From Humulus lupulus (lineage: Eukaryota; Streptophyta; Magnoliopsida; Rosales; Cannabaceae): a stretch of 64,000 nt of DNA. The stretch is taken from contig NC_084802.1 in assembly GCF_963169125.1 (NCBI RefSeq), forward strand, positions 23,467,107 to 23,531,106, in the 5' to 3' direction. Of this stretch, positions 56,166 through 64,000 are shown piece by piece. The notes below the pieces were generated by a model. It was not told the origin of the DNA and did no database searches. It worked only from the letters and a program-made list of their open reading frames with translations. Each line of letters starts with the position of its first letter. Positions within the stretch are counted from its first letter, which is position 1. The translations under genes were made by a program, and so were the position numbers.

Positions 56166-58545
56166 TTTTCTAGTTCTGATTTCTAAGTTATGCTGATTGG
56201 CTTTGGTGCCATGCTGTCCTTTTGTTTGTTGCATATATAGAAGAATAAGGATGATATGATTATCACTTGGTTATGTTGTGATGGGAATGCAATATGGTAT
56301 TGGCAACTTAAGAGATGAGTTGGGTTATGGAAATGACTCATCAGTGATTTTGAAAAAGCTGGTTATGACAGGCTTTGGTTTGATCCAGGGTATGGGTTGG
56401 TTAAGTAATTATGGAGTAATCTTAAATGGCATGGAAAGTATAGTAACTCTTGGGCTTGAGAGTGGAAAGCCTTGTGATAGTCGGTATGGTACATGGTTCT
56501 ATATGCTTATAATACTTGTAGTGAGAGCTAGAGTTTTGTTGGAGGGAGGTGCATGGAACTCTTAGCTAGCGTGGTGGATACCACTTAGATCGTGCCAGTG
56601 AGATCAGGACGGACTGGATTAGGCTGTGGGTTCTGATGTGTTTCCAGGTGGTTTTCCAGGGTTTCTTTTATATGAAAGGAGACTAGAATGGTGATTAGAT
56701 TAGTTCCAGATATGGAATCAGATGTAAACACTGTTTTGAGTGGCTCAACGGAGTTATAAGAATTAAAGGTTTAGTTGAAGAGTAAGATGGAATTCTTTAA
56801 GGTGGATCTTGGATCTGGTTAGGACCAGTTAGAGGTCAGAGAGGAAGTTATATATAAAGGATTGTGTTGGTATCAGATAAGAGAACTGAGAGTGTTAAAT
56901 ATATTTTGAGAATTGGTTTAATGCCAAGTGTTTGTGAATTAGATGAATAGTGCATTCAAAGGTTTATTTGAATGGGATTTGTGATCATCTTGGATGATGG
57001 TATTGTGGTATTTTCTCTGTGAATATTTGCCAAGGTTGGAGAGTGCCTTGGGGACAGGAGTGTCCATGGGTGGTAAAGATATTTCAGGTGCCTTGGGAAA
57101 GTATTCTGGATCTTTTATAGACCAGGATCAATTAGTGGATTGTTATGACATCCCAGTAATAGAGGAAAGTGATTGCCTATGCAATATGTTGATTAAAGGA
57201 TCTGACCAGAATGAGAGAGAAGAGTTTCTGGTGGGCCAGGTGGCCAGCTTATTGTTTGAGATTATTATCTCAAGGAAGATAAAAAGGAAAGATGGTTAAG
57301 TGAGCCACAGATAAGAAAGATTGAATGGAAAGCTTTGGCTGGATTAGCTAAGAGTTGTATAGTGACATATATGAATTTTTTATGGTATAGAGATCGGACT
57401 TGGAATCCGATGGACATTGAGATTAGTTGGGAGATTCTGGATGAATATCATGCTATTATTTTATTCTTTTCATTCAGGCATCATGGAAATGTAACAGGAT
57501 ATGAAAGCTTCATAGTGGTGGCCTGAGATGAAGAGGGATGTGTGGTAAAGCTCTTAACCTGTTAGCAGGTCAAGACAGAGTATCAGGAATCAGTAAGGCC
57601 ATTATAACCTTTGAGTATTTTATAATGGAAATAAGAGAGCATCGCGATGAGTTTTGCGGTGGGATTTCCAGGTTAGTGGATCAGTATGAATTGGCATTGA
57701 GTCATTGTGGACTAGTAGTCCAAGTGAGTTCATTTTATCAGTAAGGATAAGTAAATATTACAGTTGATCAATATTCAAATCTCTTTGTGAGAAGGATAGA
57801 GCGCATTCATGAAATCCAAGGTCTATCTTATCAGATGAAGACTCTATTGCGACTTCCAGGTTCTGGAAGGGTTAAGAAGTCGATGACTATATAGATGGAA
57901 TTCAGTACAGCTTATTACTCTCAGACTGGTGGTAAATCAGAGAGAGAGGGTTGTCCAATTATAATTGGAAGAACATCTTATAAGATGAATGAGTTAATAC
58001 ATATATCTGGATCCTGAGGGGGTTCAGAGGATTAATGAGATTGCTAGAGATTGAAGCTTGGATGCTCACTTCTCAGAATAAATGGAAAAGTTTTATTGAA
58101 TTGAAAAGTAGGAATGTGGAATTCCAGGTAGGAGAATGTATATTCTTTAAAGTATCACCATGGAAAGGGGTGAGGAATTAAGGCAAGCTAAGCCCTAGTT
58201 CATCTCAGCAGTTGAATCCTGGATAGGTCTGGATAGGTTGACTCTGGATCAGCTTTATCTTTGGCACTGGCAGTTGTATACAGTGTGTTATGTACTTCAA
58301 TGCAGTGGACATGGGTTAAAGGAACTTATGAGTTGAGTTATAAGAATCTGAATGTTGAGGTTAAGTATTCCGATAAGGAATAGCCAGTCCAGGTTGTGAC
58401 AGAAGTAATAAGGTTCTGTTGAACAGAGCGTACTTTGGATAACGCTATAGAGATAGTGAGGTCGAGGAAATGACCTAAGGAATTTGAGTCAATTGTGCGG
58501 AATTGTTGTTCCGAGCTGTTTGAGTAAATTTTGAGGATGAAATTT
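56166..58545 (+). pseudogene. Element A pol: decayed protease, RT, integrase and chromodomain-type tail
   Basis: Fragments appear in all frames and in the expected order. Protease C-terminus: GFGLIQGMGWLSNYGVILNG (about 56370-56430; family motif GMDWL). RT start: DVFPGGFPGF (about 56634). RT palm: FFKVDLGSG, stop, DQLEVREEVIY (about 56790-56850). The YxDD region is degraded to VIILDDGIVVFS (about 56980-57015). Integrase: MEFSTAYYSQTGGKSERE (about 57897-57950; family motif TAYHPQTDGQSER). Pre-chromo segment: NVEFQVGECIFFKVSPWKGV (about 58114-58173). Some segments, including most of RNase H, are missing or unreadable. All enzymes are dead. Confidence 0.78.
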
Positions 58546-58564
58546 CAATAAGGAGGGGACCAAA
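58546..58564 (+). other. Polypurine tract of element A
   Basis: CAATAAGGAGGGGACCAAAG follows the end of pol (ATTTTGAGGATGAAATTTC). It resembles the purine tract that precedes the 3' LTR in Del/Tekay elements. Confidence 0.75.
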
Positions 58565-59532
58565 GGTAAGAAAATTGCACCCAGTATTTGATATACATGA
58601 TTAGGGCTTGGCCTGAATGCTGGAAATAGTCTTGATTTGGGCATTGGCCCTATAAATGTGCATGATTATGATTATGCCTGTGTATATTCATTTTAATGCA
58701 TTATAATGCATAGTATCTGTATGTACGTTAAATGTATTGTGTGATTGTTTGTTATGGCAAGGAAGCTCGGTTTATAAGCCAAGGATCTGTTTTGTATCTG
58801 ATTAAAGATCGACCTGCTAGTCAAGGGCATACTTGATTTAAGGGGCTCGACTTATAAGTCGAGGGTCTCTAAGGCTCGACTTATAAGTCGAGGGTCTTCA
58901 AGGCTCGACTCATAAGTCAAGGGTCTTCAAAGCTCGACTCATAAGTCGAGGGTCTTTAAGGCTCGACTTATAAGTCGGGGGTCTATGAGGCTCGACTTAT
59001 AAGTTAAGAATCTGCAAGACTTGGCTTATGAACCGAGACCAGCATTATGTGCATTGAGCGCAGGCCGCCATGGCTGGGCCACCCTGGGAGTGCACAAGCA
59101 CTTGACTGGGTCGGATGCCATATGAATAAAAGGGAGTGCAACACACACTTGTGTAACCCTATGGCTGGTGATCTGTATAGTGTTTATGCTCAGTTCCAGT
59201 TATAACTGCTAAGCTTGCTGTTTTACTCCCTGAATTGTTTGAATATGTTTTATTGCTGAGTCTTTTGGCTCACGAGTGCTTTGTGGTGCAGGTACAGGTA
59301 AGGAGAAGCTTGGCCAGCCATGAGTTGGAGAGTGATAGTGGTGATGTGTACATATGCAGTCTGCTCGACTGCCACGACCGGGATATCACAGGGGAGCTAG
59401 GGTTGGACCTCGTTTTGCCACCTAGGCCAGCTTATTTTGTAACCTTTGGATTGTAACCAACTTTTAAACTTGTGTTCCGGTATCCCGTGTAGAGACTAAA
59501 GTCTTGTATAATGGAAAAGTTTACTTCTTGAT
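58565..59532 (+). repeat. Partial 3' LTR of element A
   Basis: It begins GGTAAGAAAATTGCACCC, which matches 53253 in the 5' LTR, so the first 1281 bases are missing. Later blocks match too: GTGGTGCAGGTACAGG, GATGTGTACATATGCAG and GCCACGACCG. Confidence 0.75.
58844..59035 (+). repeat. 29-base tandem repeat, each unit holding an 18-base palindrome
   Basis: About six units of GGCTCGACTTATAAGTCGAG followed by GGTCT(C/T)(T/A)A lie in the partial 3' LTR. CTCGACTTATAAGTCGAG is a perfect inverted repeat. A related CTTGACTTATAAGTCA(A/T)G motif occurs twice at about 45300-45370 in the antisense LTR. Confidence 0.88.
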
Positions 59533-61380
59533 TGTAGAGTCCAAGAACTTTACTTAGCTAATTGTTTAGTAGTATTATAGTATGTTTAGTATTATCTTTG
59601 TTACTGTGGATTTTTGGTTCAGACTGGGAATTATTTGGACACTCATAGTAGTACTTATAGATTTTCTAAGTTTAACCTATAGTTTAAGAGTATTAATTTT
59701 AACCTAAGGTTGATTAATATGACTGATATTAAGGATTATATTTATTATACTATAAGGTTTAGATATCAACCAATAGGATTTTAAGCACATGTTATGAATG
59801 GGTAATTAAGGATTAAGTATTTTTGAGGATTAAATTAAATTAGGGTAAAGTTTGAATGTTATAGGGTCAGTCAGCAGCTTTGAATACGTTGAAGGCTTAG
59901 TCAAGGCTGTTTACTCCATTCAAACTTAGCTAAAAATGTGTAATTTCGTGTTTAAATATTCAGCGTATGCCGATATATCGCAGCACGTAGATACGGAAAA
60001 CACGAGACGATGCACGGTCGCCTCGGGCATACTGGCCCAGGCGATATATTGCCTACAAGGGGCGATATATCGCCTCCTCTAGCATAAATTCAAACATTTT
60101 TGAATTCTTTTCCTTTCAGCCATTCAAACTTCTTCAAAAGTCCAGCATCTTTTGAACGAGTCTTCAGCCTCTGCTGAACGATTATTCAAATGATTTTCAC
60201 CTAAAAAGCCATTATTTTTATTCAAGTAAAATCAAGATACTTTCATTCCCAAACTCTATAAATAGGACCTAGTACCCAGCCATTATTCACCTTTTGCTCT
60301 AAGTTCAGAAGCTGCTAGTGTTAAGTGAGTGTAAACACCTGGTTTGGGAAAATCATAAGCTTAAACATCATAAGCTTATCAAACACTTTGGGAAGTGAGG
60401 TTCTATAGTATTTCGGTTGTGGTGTAATTTGATCTTACAAGTCTTTGAGGTAACCAAAACTCTAGTTCATTTGTTTTAAGTTATTTTCCCTTCTCTTAAT
60501 CTTCTACTCAGTCTCCTAACCCCATTTTATTTTAGTTAGGAAATCTAAGCTCTTGAGCACATAAGTTTTGGTAAGTGTAACTTTCAATGGTTTAGTCTTT
60601 TCATCCCTTTCATTTCATCTCATTTCTTCTTTAGACTCACTCTTTTTAATGGTTATTAGGAGTGTTCCAAAAAGTCCCAACTCAGTCCACATATCCCGGT
60701 AACTTGGTAAGGACAATAGGCTAGAATCAATATGTTATATGCTTATGTTATCTTATACTTTATGTTATTAAATGTGTTATGAATATGTATGTTTGTAGGC
60801 TTGGGCTTATGCCCTATTTGACTAACAAGACCCCAAGAAGATTATGGGCATATGCCTACTTAGCTAGTAGGACCCCACTAATCTCATGGGCATAAGCTTG
60901 TTTAGTCTATGGGACCCCAAGTAATAATGGTCATTATAATAAGTGTATGTATTAAGTGTTATGATATGTCTTTACGTTTATTATGAAATTTATGTTTATG
61001 ACTATGTGTTAGATTTTCCTTGCTGGGCATTAGGCTCATTCCTTTTTGTTTTATGTGCAGGAAAATAGCTTTAGAGGAAGTAAGATTCGTGACGCTTAGA
61101 GGATGTGTATCGATGGTGAATGGAGTCAAGGGGCCGAGCGTTATTCGATTCGAGGATGTAGTCTCATTTTACTTTTTATGGTTTTACATGTATTTTCCGC
61201 ATTTTCTATGTAACTCTTTTCATTTTAAGTTATTTTTGTTTTAAAGACAATGGGTACCCATATCCTACTTATGAAAGTAACCTTTGTTTCTACAAGTTTA
61301 TAATAAATTATGGTATTTTCGCAAATGTATGTTTTAGTAAGAATTTGTATGTATAGTTCGATAATGGTCCAAGAGTCTAT
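59533..61380 (+). repeat. LTR-like block C, unclassified
   Basis: It starts TGTAGAGTCCAAGAACTTT and interrupts the element A 3' LTR. It has two copies of GGCGATATAT(T/C)GCCT (about 60052-60092) and an LTR-style block CTTGCTGGGCATTAGGCTCA near 61018. No clear right end or target duplication was found, and no gene is seen. The LTR assignment is an inference. Confidence 0.45.
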
Positions 61381-62345
61381 ATTAGTTCACATGGTCAGAC
61401 AAGTGACATAACTAACTAGAAAGAATCTAAAGTTCACATGGTCAGACAAGTGTGAACAAAACTTCCAAGAGCTGAAGAGACAACTTATATTGGCACCTAT
61501 ACTCAGCATACCATTAGATGAAGGACAGTTTATGGTGTACTGTGATGCATCAAAGCAATGGTTAGGATGTGTACTGATGCAGTCTACTAAAGTGATTGCC
61601 TATGCTTTGAGGCAATTGAAAGATTATGAACAGAGGTATCCAACACACGACCTAGAGTTAGCTGCAGTGGTGGTTGCATTAAAGATTTGGCGTCATTACC
61701 TCTATGGGGTGAAATGTGAAATCTATACCGATCACAAAATCCTCAAGTATTTCTTCACGCAATAGAAATTGAACATGAGGCAAATAAGGTGGTTGCAATT
61801 TGTAAAAGATTATGACTGTGAGATAATGTATCACCCTGGTAAGGCCAATGTAGTAGCTGATGCTCTTAGCTGCAGAGGTCCGGGAATGGTCTTTGCTTTG
61901 TAAGGAATATCTGGGAAGATTCTAGAAGACATGGATCGAGTAGGAATAGAACTGATCACAGGGAAACTTGCTAAGGTTACACTGCAATCTACCTCGTTGG
62001 AAAAGATTAAGGAAGGGCAGACTGAGAGGTTAAGTGAGCAAAAGCAAGAGATCCATAATGGGAATGCCAAAGACTAAATTATATCAGACACCAGGCTAAT
62101 AAAATACAAGGGACGTATTTGTGTGCCTGATAACGAGGAACTTAAAAAGGGGATTTTGGCGGAAGCCTATACTACACCATATTCAATTCACCCCGGGACC
62201 ACTAAAATGTATCATGATCTAAAGGCATTATATTGGTGGTTTGGAATGAAGAAAGATATAGTGGATTGTGTGACAAAATGCCTAACTTTTCAACAGGTCA
62301 AGGCAAAACATCAAAGACTAGCGGGATTGCTACAGCTAATCCCTA
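61381..62345 (+). pseudogene. Chromovirus RNase H and integrase zinc-domain fragment
   Basis: The RNase H of a Tekay/Del-like pol is visible: [39 protein letters not shown] and [20 protein letters not shown], then a stop, then [20 protein letters not shown]. After a short gap the integrase HHCC module follows (62123 on: HPGTTKMYHDLKALYWW, CVTKCLTFQQVKAKHQ). It stops abruptly at about 62345, where LLQPLP-type sequence would be expected. A direct repeat, TTCACATGGTCAGACAAGTG, precedes it (61385 and 61432). No LTR or RT is attached, so this is a stranded fragment, possibly of element X or B. Confidence 0.85.
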
Positions 62346-64000
62346 AATTTTGCATGCAAGTATACGTGGTTATGTCAAGTAATAAATTATGTAAGAAAGG
62401 ATATCGTCCCATAGAGACTATTAACCAATTACCCATAATTGTTTTTCAATTTCTATTTGGTGATTAAAATTAAGATGAATAATTCTAAACTACAAACACA
62501 ATTTAAATAACTGTAAACGGAACAATGATTGAGCAGATTAAAAATCAATAATATCCTAGGGAATTAATTTCATCAACTTTTCATTTTATTTATTTTACTA
62601 ATCAGTTCTAAATCTCTTCTTCCTATTCTAATAGCAGGTTAATAAAAATCGATTCCTATTCTTTTTCAAGATATAAGATCTCAATCTATATGCAAGTTTT
62701 CTACATCTCTGTGATAAACTTAAACACATAGCAGACATTAAGAATAATAACCTAATTGCTACACAAGTCATACAGTTACTCTCGTCCAATATGTAACCTA
62801 TGTCTATATAACGATAGCATATTCAATTCGCATCTTTTGAATTTTGAATCAAAATCATAAATCAAGCAAATAGTGATCAAGTATTTACTAGCATTAAGCA
62901 AACATCATATAGATTAGAATAAAGAAGAAGTATCAATAGAACATCATAATAAAATTAAATTGAAATTCAAGCGACTACATTAATCCCTAGATAAAGGATT
63001 TAGTTCATATCAGACATAAAGATAATAACATTCAGATACTTGTTCATAGAAAATAACCTATAGAATTAATATAAAGAAGAAATATAGAAAACAATAAAGC
63101 AGCAGTCTTTTCTTAATCCCTTGCTTCCAAAATGACTCGATTTTCTCCAAAATAGCTCCATTTTCTCCCACTTTTACTTCATTCATCTCTTTTCACCGCC
63201 TTAACATCAAAAACCTGAACACATGAATAAACAAGCATAAATATGCAATAAAATAGCCCTAAACTAATGAAAACCTTCCTAAAAACTAGACCATAAACGA
63301 ACCTAAAACTCGTTTATCAAACTCTCCCAAACTAATCCTTTACTCGCCCTCGAGTAAAGAATCTAACTAGACTCAAACTTAAACAAACCAAGTTGACATA
63401 ACTAATCAATTCCAACACTCAAAACTGCTATGCACATATAATTCTCAGGAAAACAACATGCTATTTAAAATGTTAATCTAGATTTTTAGTCAAAATACTT
63501 CACCTCTTCACTACAATCTATTAACACCAAAGCTCATTTACTCATAACCGGCAAATAAAACAATTGAACCACTTTATGCACCTCAAATTCTCACCAATTA
63601 ACCACATAACCCAAATTATTCCATAAGCCTACATTACTTACTATTCTCCATTAATATAAACAAATGCACAAATAAGAATCAATAGGACCTTACAAAGGTT
63701 GTAATAGAAGGCTTAGGTACAAGTAGATAACAAACATTTTAGGCTTAATCAAACCACAAGCATTCCAACTAAACCAACTTTTCCAACAATTTCAAACCAC
63801 TCATCCCTTGTTACCCTTTTTTTTTTCTCTTCAATGATTGAGAAATTTATACAAACCAACTTATTCTTATTTTTTTCTAATATTACACTCCCCCAAACTT
63901 AGATTTTTTTTTAATAAATAACTGTTCGGGAGTGTAATCCTTTAACACTTTTTTTTTTCTTTCTTTTACTTTTCTCAATCACAACGAATTTTCTGAATAA
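62346..64000. other. Unclassified AT-rich, repeat-like sequence
   Basis: No coding sequence is supported. GGATATCGTCCCATAGAGAC at 62399 resembles a motif I associate with internal parts of plant LTR elements. CTCTCCCAAACTAATCC (63331) and ACTCCCCCAAACTTAG (63887) are purine-rich on the minus strand. It may be the non-coding interior of a minus-strand retrotransposon that continues beyond the window. Confidence 0.35.

Larger units (their letters stand above)
51972..59532 (+). mobile_element. Element A: decayed Tekay/Del-like chromovirus with truncated 3' LTR
   Basis: A 2632-base 5' LTR (51972-54603, TGTAATGCCC...GGGCGTTACA) is followed by a Met-tRNA primer site, gag, a heavily mutated pol with chromodomain-type tail, a polypurine tract and a partial 3' LTR. 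The 3' LTR begins at the equivalent of position 1282 of the 5' LTR and runs until another LTR-like block starts at about 59533. No target duplication can be tested at the 3' end. Confidence 0.82.

Noticed and set aside
58844..59035. CRISPR-like array
   Set aside because: Units of 29 bases are directly adjacent with no unique spacers, in a plant LTR.

Overview
This window looks like nuclear DNA from a dicot plant. It is AT-rich and dominated by nested transposable elements, with one recognisable host gene. That gene is a four-exon group IIc WRKY transcription factor (22847-27376) that closely resembles Arabidopsis WRKY12. I cannot name the species from sequence alone. No rRNA or tRNA gene, CRISPR array or bacterial-type operon was seen.

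Layout. (1) 1-261 is a possible CACTA terminus. (2) 309-13110 is a Mutator-like inverted-repeat element split by a Ty3/gypsy Tat-lineage retrotransposon, 'Tat-1' (735-12748, + strand, perfect 5-bp target duplication AATTT). Tat-1 in turn contains a complete Cassandra-type TRIM with 5S-rRNA-like LTRs (7259-8077). (3) About 16012-20135 is a second inverted-repeat element. It holds a gene-like GC-richer core, a 1.5-kb solo LTR (16785-18277, GAAAT duplication) and a smaller Mutator-like element (18381-20008, TTTTTTAATT duplication), which is itself broken by a 5'-truncated LINE. (4) 20136-29050 is a relatively TE-poor pocket with the WRKY gene. (5) 29051-49892 is one roughly 3-kb chromovirus-type LTR ('X') split into three pieces. 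The first gap holds 'Tat-2' (29804-42483, - strand, CATTC duplication, 752-bp LTRs). The second holds an antisense LTR (44541-49651) that contains a CACTA element (46740-49497, ATT duplication) with the remains of an Ulp1-like peptidase. (6) 49893-51402 is the gag/protease start of element X. It is cut by an LTR fragment (51403-51971), which is cut by a decayed Tekay/Del-like element 'A' (51972 to about 59532). A further LTR-like block, an RNase H/integrase fragment and unclassified AT-rich sequence follow.

The most interesting system is an antisense, intron-containing gene lying between pol and the 3' LTR in both Tat elements, on the strand opposite gag-pol. The two copies share a predicted protein architecture: an N-terminal domain resembling the 'putative gypsy type transposon' family, an acidic linker, a coiled coil and a conserved C-terminal tail. 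They also share a TATA-like promoter and first-intron donor beside the 3' LTR. Both elements also carry a G-rich PPT-like tract just after the end of pol. Antisense ORFs are known in some Tat elements; the shared spliced structure and promoter are the part worth following up. Both copies carry stops or frameshifts, so neither is likely to be active.

All gag-pol genes here are pseudogenes. Tat-1 has lost protease and most of the reverse transcriptase in one internal deletion. Tat-2 is nearly full length but has nonsense and frameshift lesions. Functional interplay is therefore mostly historical: the order of nesting gives relative insertion times, and WRKY12 is the only gene that looks intact.
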